Positions 45,463 through 54,101 of a DNA stretch of 64,000 nt are shown piece by piece; positions within the stretch are counted from its first letter, which is position 1; each line of letters opens with the position of its first letter. Source of the stretch: Deltaproteobacteria bacterium (GTDB taxonomy: Bacteria > Myxococcota > Kuafuiibacteriia > Kuafuiibacteriales > Kuafuiibacteriaceae); contig JADJPE010000005.1 in NCBI GenBank assembly GCA_016713425.1, forward strand, positions 2,790,001 to 2,854,000. The letters are read 5' to 3'. A model generated the notes under the pieces. It searched no databases, had not been told where the DNA came from, and saw nothing but the letters and a program-made list of their open reading frames with translations. A program made the position numbers and the translations under genes.

Positions 45463-46521
45463 CTAGCGTTCTCCTGCGTAACGCATGACAACGTCCGCCC
45501 ACAGGCGCACGACCTCTCGGGCTTTCCTGGGTGTGACACTGTAAGGCGTCCCCGCCAGAATCGAGGTCACGAACTCACGAATTTGGCGGTAGTGGGTCGA
45601 GGCGCGAATGCGATCCTCGGGCTTCTCGGTACGCGCTTGGACCCGCCGTCGAACGGCATCACCCCAGGCGGGGAGCGTCTTCAACATGTCACGCAGCCCG
45701 GGTGGGTCGTTCGAGATCGCGCTCGCCCCGGTGTCGGGATGCACGAAGAGACTTCCGGCTGTTCCTGCAACGATGAGGGCCGGCGGGAGCTCGAAGTTCA
45801 TGCTGTAGGTGATGTGAGCTGAGGCGCTTCTGCCCTGGCTCCAAAGCTCTACCACCAGCTCGTCGGCGAGGATCGACGTCGCGTCGACGCCGGGCGGCGG
45901 GATCACTTGGCCGAGCTTGCGCACGGCAACATATTTTACCTCGAGGTCGTCGAAGAACTCGACGAGCTGATAGAGCGCGTGCGGCAGCGTCTCGCCCAGG
46001 CGCCCGCCATATGTGGAGAAGTACCAGCGGTCGGGAATGAAGGTCTGGTCACGCCGACCGGACATGAACATCACGCGACAGACCTGACCGACTGCACCTG
46101 CCTCGATGCGGTCTTTCATCTCCCGGATGCCGTGGTGGAAGAGATCGTTGTGCACGACCGTGAGCTTCCGGCCGCAGCGCTCGGCCGTCGCGACGACCGC
46201 GTCGGCGTCCGAGACGTCGTAGGTGAACGGCTTCTCGATCAACACGTGCGCGCCGGCCTCGAGCGCGGAAATCGCTACGTCCTTGTGGCTTTCGGGCGGT
46301 GTCAGCACGTGCACCAGGTCTGGTCGGGTCTCCTGGAGGAGGGTCTCGAGGCTGGTAAACGTCCTAGGAACACGATGCCGTGAAGCGAGGCTCTGGGCGC
46401 GCGCTGCGTCGCGGTCGCAGAGCGCCACGACCTCCACGTCATCCATGTCCGCGAGCGCGGGAAGATGCTCGTCACGAGCCACAGCACCACAGCCAATCAA
46501 GGCGGTTCTCAGCTTCGTCAT
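45463..46521 (-). CDS. Gfo/Idh/MocA-family oxidoreductase
   Basis: 352 aa. N-terminal Rossmann site LIGCGAVARDEHLPAL, then the EKP motif in VLIEKPFTYD, and a C-terminal alpha/beta substrate domain with a beta-rich segment. Family members oxidise or reduce sugars, often nucleotide sugars. ATG 46521 with GGAGG seven bases upstream; the open frame to 46740 is rejected because it has no domain match. First gene of the polysaccharide cassette, divergent from a PilZ gene across 168 bases. Confidence 0.93.
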   Translation of the reverse strand: MTKLRTALIGCGAVARDEHLPALADMDDVEVVALCDRDAARAQSLASRHRVPRTFTSLETLLQETRPDLVHVLTPPESHKDVAISALEAGAHVLIEKPFTYDVSDADAVVATAERCGRKLTVVHNDLFHHGIREMKDRIEAGAVGQVCRVMFMSGRRDQTFIPDRWYFSTYGGRLGETLPHALYQLVEFFDDLEVKYVAVRKLGQVIPPPGVDATSILADELVVELWSQGRSASAHITYSMNFELPPALIVAGTAGSLFVHPDTGASAISNDPPGLRDMLKTLPAWGDAVRRRVQARTEKPEDRIRASTHYRQIREFVTSILAGTPYSVTPRKAREVVRLWADVVMRYAGER

Positions 46522-46578
46522 CTTGACCTCCGGTTCCCTAGCACGGGACGTGACGCCCTCCCAGGGCTGTTTCGACCG

Positions 46579-46607
46579 TTGTCGACATGGACCGGACGGC
46601 CTATCAT
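46579..46607 (+). promoter_or_regulatory. Candidate sigma-70-type promoter for the PilZ gene
   Basis: TTGTCG, a 17-base spacer, then TATCAT, about 80 bases before the PilZ start and within the divergent gap. This is a sequence match only. Confidence 0.35.
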
Positions 46608-46689
46608 TTCGGCTAAGGTTCCGCCTTTCGACTGTGCTAAAGAGCCAAGGCCGGGGGCGTGGACGAATGAGTCGTCCTAAGAAGGTCGC

Positions 46690-47046
46690 GTGAGTTTCGC
46701 AGAAGCGTACATGTCGTTCGACGGCCAAAATCGAAGGCACTACCCGAGAGTTCGGGCGCCGGTGTTCTTTCAGTCGGCGCGCTTTCGTTCAAGCCGCGTC
46801 CCGGTGACCGATATTGGTCTCGGCGGACTTCGCGTTTATAGCGACGATCCGTTCAGGCTGGGGGAGCGACTCGACATCGAGCTGTTCCTTCCCGACGCAA
46901 GCAGCCTGCGATGCCTCGTGCGCGTTGTTTGGATTGTGCCGCTCGAGGGCGGTGACCCCGCAAACTACGACGTGGGTCTGCAACTCCTCACCGTTGACGG
47001 TGATGGCCTCAAGGAACTCGCGCGCGTCGTTGATTTCGACGCCTGA
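46690..47046 (+). CDS. Single-domain PilZ protein
   Basis: 118 aa. The N-terminal RRHYPRVRAPV gives the RxxxR c-di-GMP contact, and DIGLGGLRV gives the (D/N)xSxxG-like second motif with Gly where Ser is usual (D-I-G-L-G-G). The rest is a short beta barrel. Cytoplasmic c-di-GMP receptor of the stand-alone type. Start GTG 46690 has GAAGGT upstream; ATG 46711 is possible. Adjacent to a glycan cassette on the other strand, a plausible but unproven target. Confidence 0.88.
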   Translation: MSFAEAYMSFDGQNRRHYPRVRAPVFFQSARFRSSRVPVTDIGLGGLRVYSDDPFRLGERLDIELFLPDASSLRCLVRVVWIVPLEGGDPANYDVGLQLLTVDGDGLKELARVVDFDA

Positions 47047-47090
47047 GGTTTGCGCTCGACGCGCGATGGGGTCATCATCGGATCGGTTTC

Positions 47091-48263
47091 GTGTCTCGTG
47101 TGTTTCTCATCCCCGGCTTCTTCGGTTTCGCGAGCTTCGGGGAGCTGAACTATTTTGCGCATGTGCGGGATCTGCTCGCGCGGGAATTGGCTCGACGTGG
47201 CCTTGAGGCCGAAGTCATTCCGGTTCCGACGTTGCCGACCGCTTCGGTTCCGGCCCGGGCGGCCCGGCTCTTGGCGACGGTTTCGGAGTTGAGTCGCCAC
47301 GACGATCGGCCGATCCATCTGGTTGGGCACTCGAGTGGAGGCCTCGATGCCCGTCTCTTTGCCGCGCCAAACGTCACCTTGCCCACAGAGATTCCGCTAG
47401 AACCCTTGGCGTCTCGGGTGCGCTCTGTGGTGACGGTCGGTACCCCCCATCGAGGTGCGCCGGTCGCGCGCGTGTTCTCGGGGATTCTTGGCAAGTCGAT
47501 GCTGGCCGTCTTTTCGTTGGCGACGATGTACATGCTTCGGTTCGGCCGGATCCCGCTCGTCGTGCTGGCAAAGCTCATCGGCATCTACGCTCGCCTCGAT
47601 GACCTCGTCTTCTTGAATCAGACGGTCCTCGACCAACTCTATCAGCAGCTCCTCTCTGATTTCTCACCCGAGCGGCAGTACGAGATTGAACGTTTCTTTT
47701 CCGACGTGGGCGTCGACCAGTCGCTTCTCGACCAGTTGCTTCCCGAGAACATGGAGGTGTTCAATGCGTCGGTCGCTGACCGCCAAGGCGTCTATTATGG
47801 GTCGGTGGTCGCGCGTGGTCGTCGACCCGGGCTGACGTCGACGCTCTCGGCGGGGCTGGATCCTTACGCTCAGACGACCCATGCTCTTTACACCGGGCTT
47901 TGGACGATGTCTTCGTTGCTGCCGCCACGATTCGTCCGCGATCTTTCGACCCGCCAGATATCGATGTTGACGGCGGCGTTCGAGGAACAACCCACGAGCG
48001 CGGAGAGCGACGGCGTGGTTCCTACGCTATCCCAGCCGTACGGCGAGGTCATCGGTTGTGCTTCGGCCGATCACCTCGATCTCATCGGACATTTCGAAGA
48101 TTCGGTCTCCGATCCGCCGCATTACGATTGGCTCGCCTCGGGGAGTGGTTTTCGCCGCGCGGAATTCGAACGACTCTGGTCGACGGTGGCCAATGCCCTC
48201 GTGGCTTCGTCGCCCGGCTTCACGCCGTCGCCTCAGACTGCGCCGACCTCTCAGTCTGTTTGA
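47091..48263 (+). CDS. Alpha/beta-hydrolase, lipase/esterase-like
   Basis: 390 aa. Near the N-terminus VFLIPGFFGFASFG supplies the oxyanion-hole loop; the nucleophile elbow is VGHSSGGLDAR (Ser about residue 83), and the late segment SADHLDLIGHF gives the catalytic His. TVGTPHRGAP is typical of triacylglycerol lipase-like enzymes. No signal peptide is obvious, so it may act in the cytoplasm or be exported otherwise. Start GTG 47091. It is 44 bases after the PilZ gene and could share its transcript. Confidence 0.87.
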   Translation: MSRVFLIPGFFGFASFGELNYFAHVRDLLARELARRGLEAEVIPVPTLPTASVPARAARLLATVSELSRHDDRPIHLVGHSSGGLDARLFAAPNVTLPTEIPLEPLASRVRSVVTVGTPHRGAPVARVFSGILGKSMLAVFSLATMYMLRFGRIPLVVLAKLIGIYARLDDLVFLNQTVLDQLYQQLLSDFSPERQYEIERFFSDVGVDQSLLDQLLPENMEVFNASVADRQGVYYGSVVARGRRPGLTSTLSAGLDPYAQTTHALYTGLWTMSSLLPPRFVRDLSTRQISMLTAAFEEQPTSAESDGVVPTLSQPYGEVIGCASADHLDLIGHFEDSVSDPPHYDWLASGSGFRRAEFERLWSTVANALVASSPGFTPSPQTAPTSQSV

Positions 48264-48364
48264 GGCTGGGTGCTCCTCCGCCCCATGGAGAGGTTGTCGG
48301 CAAGTGCATCAACCGTGAAGGCAAGAACTCACGGCGCAGGAAAGAGTCCGAAAGACTTCGTGCG

Positions 48365-50998
48365 CTATTCGGTTTCTTCCGGGAGGAGCGGTGATCGTTG
48401 CCCGGTCGAGCACACCCAGAGCTGATGCACGGCCCGTGTTGCCCCGATGTGCAGCAGGTGCCGAGCTTCCTTCGTCTCGGGATACATGTTGGCGTTGACC
48501 TCGACCAAGATGACGTAGTCGTACTCGAGACCTTTGATTTGCGGTAGGTCGACGACATCGATGCCCGGGGCGAAAGAGAACTCCTTGCCGTAGACGCGAC
48601 GCAGAGATGGGACTTCGGCCTTCTTGAGCCCTTGGTAGTACATCTCGGCGATCGCGGAGTAGCGTGCAACGACGGCGACGTTTGCCTTGCGTTCTGCGAG
48701 CACGAGGGCGCGCAGCGACTCCGCAAGGAAAGCGATCGTCTCGCCCGTCGAGCCGAACGTGAACGTTTCGACGGGGGCGCCCGTCCGCGGGACGATGGGG
48801 GCCTCGGGATCGGCGAGCGGTCCCAGCACGTGCCGTGCGAAGTCCACGACCTGCTGGGTCGACCGATAGCTTATTCGGAGCTGGTCGATCTTGACGCCTG
48901 AGATGCCGACGTCCTCGAGCATCGTCTCCCAGTTTTCGAAGCCGTTGTCGAAGATCAACTTCTGCGCCGTATCGCCGGCGAGCGTCATGCTTTCGCGCTT
49001 CGTCAGCGCGCGCCGCAAGACGGCGATGTCGGTCGGCGACAGATCTTGTGCTTCGTCGACGATGACGTGCTCGTACGTGACCGAGCGCTGGCTCCCCGGG
49101 ATGGGGAGGCCGCCGCACTTGAGCTGCATGAGACGCAAAAGGAGAGCATCATCGTTCTCGTCGAGCTTTCCCGCCGGAGAGTCTTCGTCGAGGGCGCGTC
49201 CGTCGATCCCAACCTCGGGTCGCGGCTCGTCGTTGCGAGCGCTCGCTGGGTCGTCGGCTTCAGCGTCGATGCCTTCCGAATCCGCTCGATCGCTTCGTCG
49301 CCGAGACTTCGAACGTCGCCCCCGTTCCCGTTCCCGGTCGCGGCCGCCGTGCCCGTGGCCGCCGAGATCGTGGTCCTCATCGTCCTCATCGCCCGCCTGA
49401 TCCTCGGGCGCGGGCGGCTCCTCATCTTGGAGGGCCACCCATCGAACGAGCTCCTGGATCTCCTGCTCGCTCACGGCGCCCGGCGCGTGAGCCTCGAGTG
49501 TCTCTCGAATCAGCGAGGCATCCGACAGGAGATCCGACCAAGCGCCCATGATGTCGCTCGCCGACGTACGTGCGCGCCGGAGGACGCCCACGATGGCCGA
49601 TTTCTCGGCGCCCTTGAGCATCGCGCGCTGCCCACCGGGGCCTTCGACCCACTGCAGCATGTCGCGGATCCGGGGGAGCAGTGCGCGCGATGCGAGGTCG
49701 GCCCAGCGGCGCTGAACGGCTTCTCGCGCGGCGCCCTCTACGATCGCGGCGAGCGATTCGCCGATGTCGTTGGCTTCGGCTTCCACGCCGCGTTCGAGCA
49801 ACGTCAAGATCGCGGGATGCTTCTTGAGTCGGGCGACGGCCGCGGGAACGTCGCTGACATAGGTCTTCTTGACCTCGGGCATGACCTTCGTGCGCGTCCG
49901 GTGCATCCAGTCATGCAGCGTGACCACGGGCGTTCCTGCGACATCGAGGGATGGGAGGACGCGCGAAATGTACTCCGTGAGAGGCGCGCTCTTCACGACC
50001 ACGGCCATCTTCCGGGGCGAGAAAGTTTCGGGGTCGCGAAAATGAAGGTACGCCGCCCGGTGGAGCGCGACGGTGGTCTTGCCGCTCCCGGCGCCGCCCT
50101 GCAAGATGACGATTCCGCTGTCGGGTCGGGTGATGGCGTCGAACTGTTCCGGATCGATGAGGGCTGTGATCTCGCGGAGGTGCTTGTCTTCGCGCAGTGA
50201 TTCGTCTCCCACCACGCCGAGCTTTCCGGGATTGAAGTGGGCAGGCGGCTCGTGGGCCGAGGGCGGCCGGACGGCCGAGCCCGCGCCCCCTTTGAGGGTG
50301 GGACGCTGCGCGATCGGAATGAGCACCCATTGGCCATCGCCGCGCCGCGCCACGGCGCCGGTCGACCAGCTGATTCGCCGCAGCTCACCGTTGAGTATGC
50401 TGACGGTTCGACGGGCTTCGACGACCCCGGATACGGGCCGGTTGCCGAACTCCTCTTCGTAGTCGTCGCCTTCCTCGTAGCAGTAGTAGATGCGCGACAC
50501 CGGTGCGTTGCGCCAGTCGACGATCGCGGCTCGACTGCCTGGCTTCACGAAACCTCGATTTCCGATGAGCACATCGCGCGTCTTCTTGCCGTCGTTCAGC
50601 TTGAGGTGGCCAAAGTACGGGCAGTTGACGTCGACCGGCAGAGCGCGCCCTTTCCCGTTTTGAGCGCCGATGGCCTGCATGCGGTACATCTCGGCGATGA
50701 GGGGTGCGAGGTCTTCGACGTGGGCTTCCGCGATCTGATCCCGGAGTGCGATGAGCTCCTTGTCGTACTCCCCGTGCACTCCGGCTGCGAGGCTGTCTTC
50801 CGCGAGCTCCCGCTGCACGCGCGCGAGAAGCTCGAGCTCTTCCTCGATGATCCTTGACTCCAAAGAGCCGCGTTCGACGTATTCGAGTCGATCCGAGGTG
50901 GCCGCGACCCTGGCTTCGGCAGGGCCTTGGGGCTGCGCTTGACCCTGAGCCTGAGCCTCCGATTTTGAGCTCTGTTTCTTCACCGCATGTACACTCAT
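48365..50998 (-). CDS. HelD-like UvrD-family ATP-dependent helicase
   Basis: 877 aa. A coiled-coil N-terminus (ELELLARVQRELAEDSL) precedes a superfamily 1 motor: Walker A GGAGSGKTT near residue 300, Walker B VDEAQDLSP near 645, QLRISYRSTQQ, and the C-terminal LPQIKGLEYDYVILVE, GATRA. This fits HelD-type RNA-polymerase recycling motors or UvrD-like helicases. An unusual acidic/His/Arg insertion (about residues 515-590, EDEDDEDHDLGGHGHGG-type) splits domain 1. Its ATG overlaps the stop of the M23 gene (ATGA). Confidence 0.9.
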   Translation of the reverse strand: MSVHAVKKQSSKSEAQAQGQAQPQGPAEARVAATSDRLEYVERGSLESRIIEEELELLARVQRELAEDSLAAGVHGEYDKELIALRDQIAEAHVEDLAPLIAEMYRMQAIGAQNGKGRALPVDVNCPYFGHLKLNDGKKTRDVLIGNRGFVKPGSRAAIVDWRNAPVSRIYYCYEEGDDYEEEFGNRPVSGVVEARRTVSILNGELRRISWSTGAVARRGDGQWVLIPIAQRPTLKGGAGSAVRPPSAHEPPAHFNPGKLGVVGDESLREDKHLREITALIDPEQFDAITRPDSGIVILQGGAGSGKTTVALHRAAYLHFRDPETFSPRKMAVVVKSAPLTEYISRVLPSLDVAGTPVVTLHDWMHRTRTKVMPEVKKTYVSDVPAAVARLKKHPAILTLLERGVEAEANDIGESLAAIVEGAAREAVQRRWADLASRALLPRIRDMLQWVEGPGGQRAMLKGAEKSAIVGVLRRARTSASDIMGAWSDLLSDASLIRETLEAHAPGAVSEQEIQELVRWVALQDEEPPAPEDQAGDEDDEDHDLGGHGHGGRDRERERGRRSKSRRRSDRADSEGIDAEADDPASARNDEPRPEVGIDGRALDEDSPAGKLDENDDALLLRLMQLKCGGLPIPGSQRSVTYEHVIVDEAQDLSPTDIAVLRRALTKRESMTLAGDTAQKLIFDNGFENWETMLEDVGISGVKIDQLRISYRSTQQVVDFARHVLGPLADPEAPIVPRTGAPVETFTFGSTGETIAFLAESLRALVLAERKANVAVVARYSAIAEMYYQGLKKAEVPSLRRVYGKEFSFAPGIDVVDLPQIKGLEYDYVILVEVNANMYPETKEARHLLHIGATRAVHQLWVCSTGQRSPLLPEETE

Positions 50999-52254
50999 GT
51001 CGAACCTTGCCTCATTGCCCCGTACTTCACGAAGAGCTTCTGGACAGCGGGTCTCTCACTTGCCGGGAGCGACGCGCGCCACGTACGGTGCACCTTGAAG
51101 GGGTCGAGAACCCGTTGACCCAGCTCCAGCTGGTAGTGGAGGTGGGGCGCGGAGCTTCGGCCGGTGTTCCCCGTGTACGCGAGCTTCTGCCCGCGTGTCA
51201 CCTTTTGGCCCGGTTGGAATCGCCGCTCGATCCGGTCGAGGTGCAGGAAGATGGCGCGTTGCCCGGTCTTCGAATCTTGGATCTCGAGGCAGTTGCCGTT
51301 TCGGCGGCGTGACCAATTCCGTCGGGTAACGCGACCCGAAAACGGCGCCAACACAGGTGTGCCCACTGGGGTCTTGAAGTCCACGCCGCGATGACCGCGA
51401 CCGTCTGAGAGCAGCGACGTGATCTGCTCGTAACTCTCGAGCGGGCTGTTCTTCAGCCGAAGCTCGATCTCATGCCCCGCCTCGTCGTACCAGCGTGCGA
51501 AGGCCGATCCTTGGGCGGTATAGAGGACCGCTGACCGCTTCACGCCAAGCTTGCGCGATTCGAGCCAAATCGCATGCACGACAGGCTCCTCGACCCCGCG
51601 GAGCTCATAGACGAGCTCGACCGTGTCGTTGGGCCATAGGTCTCGCCCCAGATTCAACCACCAAACCAACGCACGCTTGGCCACCTGTGCCAGCCGAACG
51701 CCCTCCTCGGCACCGACGGCTTGCACGGCCGCCGACTCGAGCGTGGACGTGATGAGGAGCCGGGCGAAGCGTTCGCGAGGCGCGGCGTTCGAGTCCGCGC
51801 CTGCGCCTGCGCCTGCGCCGGAATCTCCGCCTGCGTTTGCCTGGCTACCCGGACCCACGCCCGCGCCCGGACCCACGCCCGCGCCAGGCCCTGGGCTGAC
51901 GCCCGCACTTGCTTGGGCCCCTGCACTTGCTTGGGCCCCTGGGTCTAGCCCGCGACTTTGTTCCGCGTTGGTGTTGGCGTTGGCGCTGGTGTTGGCGTTG
52001 GCGTTGGCGTCTCTCGGCTCGTGGGTATTTGCCGTCCGTAGAGCCGTGCTCGGGGGCTCCTTCGTCTCACGCTTAGAGCACGCGCTGCCTCCGACGCTAC
52101 CCGCGAGCGCGGCCAAGCCCACCAGGCTGACCGCGGAGGCCAGAATGATGATGGGGCGCGCCGCGCGCCGGGGCCTGGGCCGCCCGGCGAGCCCTTCCCA
52201 AGCAAGAATCCGAGCGCGTTCGCCGCGCGGTCGTGGAACAATCCGGCCCTTCAT
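50995..52254 (-). CDS. M23-family peptidoglycan endopeptidase lipoprotein
   Basis: 419 aa from ATG 52254; GTG 52296 is an upstream alternative. A long basic N-terminus and a helix (IIILASAVSLVGLAALAG) lead to lipobox GSAC. Residues about 60-160 are low-complexity Asn/Ala/Gly/Pro repeats. The C-terminal LytM domain has HRGVDF with zinc His/Asp near residue 286, and HLHYQLE near 368. Known role: cleavage of Gly-Gly or D-Ala cross-links in peptidoglycan or regulation of amidases. Translation is coupled to the downstream HelD-like helicase. Confidence 0.9.
   Translation of the reverse strand: MKGRIVPRPRGERARILAWEGLAGRPRPRRAARPIIILASAVSLVGLAALAGSVGGSACSKRETKEPPSTALRTANTHEPRDANANANTSANANTNAEQSRGLDPGAQASAGAQASAGVSPGPGAGVGPGAGVGPGSQANAGGDSGAGAGAGADSNAAPRERFARLLITSTLESAAVQAVGAEEGVRLAQVAKRALVWWLNLGRDLWPNDTVELVYELRGVEEPVVHAIWLESRKLGVKRSAVLYTAQGSAFARWYDEAGHEIELRLKNSPLESYEQITSLLSDGRGHRGVDFKTPVGTPVLAPFSGRVTRRNWSRRRNGNCLEIQDSKTGQRAIFLHLDRIERRFQPGQKVTRGQKLAYTGNTGRSSAPHLHYQLELGQRVLDPFKVHRTWRASLPASERPAVQKLFVKYGAMRQGST
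51790..52012. repeat. Low-complexity Ala/Gly/Asn/Pro repeats
   Basis: CCTGCGCCTG, ACCCACGCCCGCGCCCGG and GTTGGCGTTGGC units repeat imperfectly and encode the linker of the M23 lipoprotein on the minus strand. Confidence 0.8.
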
Positions 52255-52446
52255 CAGATCAAGATCCGGACCCTGCCCCGAGAGTGACTTGGGCACAAGT
52301 GCTTTCGAACCGAATGCTCGACCCAGGCGACTGAGATGTATACCGGAAGTCCCGTATCATGGGTCAGGTCTCGATTCCCACTTGCTAGACCGTGCAGCCG
52401 AACCTATCTCCATCCGAGGCCCTCTCGCACCCAACGTACGATTGCC

Positions 52447-53337
52447 ATGTCCGACGCCGACTATATCGATCACTACGGAGATGGACGCTGGTACGACGCC
52501 GAGTACGTCCACATGCGAGGCGACATCGACTACTACGTCGGCATCGCGGCCAGTAGCCCCGGGCCGCTGCTCGAACTTGCCGCGGGCACGGGGCGTCTCG
52601 CGATTCCGATGGCCCAAGCCGGGGCAGAGGTCGTCGGCGTGGATTGCGCGCCCGCCATGGTCGAAGAGGCGGAACGGAAACGTGCGGCGCTGCCGTTTGG
52701 CGATCGCGACCGTCTGACTTTCCTCGAAGGCGACATGCGTTCGTTACGCCTCCATCGCAAGTTCAGCCGAGTCGTGTTGGCCTTCAACACGCTGATGCAT
52801 ATGACCGAGGACGCAGATCTTGTCGCCACCCTTGCGACGGTTCGGGCCCATCTTGGCGCCGACGGTCTTTTCTGCTTCGACCTTCACACGCCTTACCCCT
52901 CGCTTCCAAAGCGAGATCCGAACGGCCGCTACGATCCGCAACAGATGTTCGATCCGCGAACGGGGGCCCGAATCGTGGTGACGGAAAACAGTGACTACGA
53001 CCCCCGCACTCAGATCAACACGATGCGGTTCTTCTACCAGGAGGTCACCAAGGACGACCGACCGGTTGGGCGTGAACGCTTCACGGAACTCCGCCTCCGC
53101 GTGATCTTTCCGCGCGAACTCGACCACTACCTTGACGCAGCCGGTTTCGAGATCGTGGGTGACTTCGACGATTTCTCCGAGACGCTTCCGTTCTCGGGGC
53201 GCGGCGGACGCCGAGTCGTTCACGCGCGCGTCAAGGCGGCCGGCGCCGCCATCGCCGCCGCCGCCGCAAGGTGCGATGGTGACCGTGGCTCACAGCGCTC
53301 GATCGCCCCGTCCACGTCCGGAGGCGCGGACGCATGA
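52447..53337 (+). CDS. Class I SAM-dependent methyltransferase
   Basis: 296 aa. Motif I is LELAAGTGRLAIPMA, followed by GVDCAPAMVEEA, FLEGDMRSL and VVLAFNTLMHM; these are the canonical Rossmann-fold methyltransferase blocks. The substrate is not inferable. The C-terminus is an Ala-rich tail. ATG 52447; the frame is open from 52336 without domain content. Its stop overlaps the kdsB start by four bases (ATGA), so it is the first gene of the KDO operon. Confidence 0.88.
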   Translation: MSDADYIDHYGDGRWYDAEYVHMRGDIDYYVGIAASSPGPLLELAAGTGRLAIPMAQAGAEVVGVDCAPAMVEEAERKRAALPFGDRDRLTFLEGDMRSLRLHRKFSRVVLAFNTLMHMTEDADLVATLATVRAHLGADGLFCFDLHTPYPSLPKRDPNGRYDPQQMFDPRTGARIVVTENSDYDPRTQINTMRFFYQEVTKDDRPVGRERFTELRLRVIFPRELDHYLDAAGFEIVGDFDDFSETLPFSGRGGRRVVHARVKAAGAAIAAAAARCDGDRGSQRSIAPSTSGGADA

Positions 53338-54101
53338 AGAGCATCGTCGCTGTGATTCCCGCCCGCTTCGACGCGCGGCGCCTTCCCGGCAAACCCCTTA
53401 TCGATCTAGCGGGCACGCCCATGGTCGTCCGTGTCGCCGAGCGAGCGGCGTCCGCAACGTGCATTCACCGCGTCGTCGTGGCCACCGATGACACGCGCAT
53501 TCGAGACGTCGTCGAAGCGGCCGGCATCGAGGTGTGCATGACGTCTTCTGATTGCATGTCGGGGTCAGATCGCGTAGCCGCAGCGCTCGGCATGTTTGCT
53601 GAGATGCCGGACCTCGTGGTGAACGTGCAAGGTGATGAACCCCTCATCGACCCACGCGACATCGATGCGCTCGTCGTCGAAGCCCTTCGGCACCCGGAGG
53701 GGCTGACGACCTTGGTTCGCCCGATTTCCTCCACCGACTCCGACCCATCCGGGCCTTGGCTCAATCCGAACACCGTCAAAGTCGTGGCGTCGAACGAGGG
53801 GCGTGCGCTCTATTTTTCGCGCGCCCCGATTCCGTATGGCGCGACGTCTCCGCAGATGCACGTTGGGCTCTATGCCTACCCGCCCAAGGTCTTGAGTGCG
53901 TTCGTTGCGCTTCCGATGTCCGCGCTCGAGCGCACGGAGCGTCTCGAGCAGTTGCGGGCGCTCGAGGCTGGAATACCGATATATGTGACCGCCTGCGTGT
54001 CGCGGCAGGCTTCGATCAGTGTGGACACGCCTGAAGACGTGGCGTCCGTGAGGCGATGGCTCGCGGCCCAAGCCCACCGGAAGGAACAACATGACTCGTA
54101 A
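53334..54101 (+). CDS. kdsB: 3-deoxy-manno-octulosonate cytidylyltransferase
   Basis: 255 aa. Seen: IPARFDARRLPGKPL (nucleotide binding), TDDTRI, GSDRVAAA, and NVQGDEPLI. It activates KDO with CTP to CMP-KDO for lipid A core assembly in the cytoplasm. It overlaps the methyltransferase by four bases and pyrG by eleven. CTP synthase directly downstream supplies its cosubstrate. Confidence 0.96.
   Translation: MKSIVAVIPARFDARRLPGKPLIDLAGTPMVVRVAERAASATCIHRVVVATDDTRIRDVVEAAGIEVCMTSSDCMSGSDRVAAALGMFAEMPDLVVNVQGDEPLIDPRDIDALVVEALRHPEGLTTLVRPISSTDSDPSGPWLNPNTVKVVASNEGRALYFSRAPIPYGATSPQMHVGLYAYPPKVLSAFVALPMSALERTERLEQLRALEAGIPIYVTACVSRQASISVDTPEDVASVRRWLAAQAHRKEQHDS

Noticed and set aside
46667..46693. 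Eight-codon peptide MSRPKKVA before the PilZ gene
   Set aside because: It overlaps the PilZ start and could be a leader, but such short frames are common by chance and nothing else supports it.
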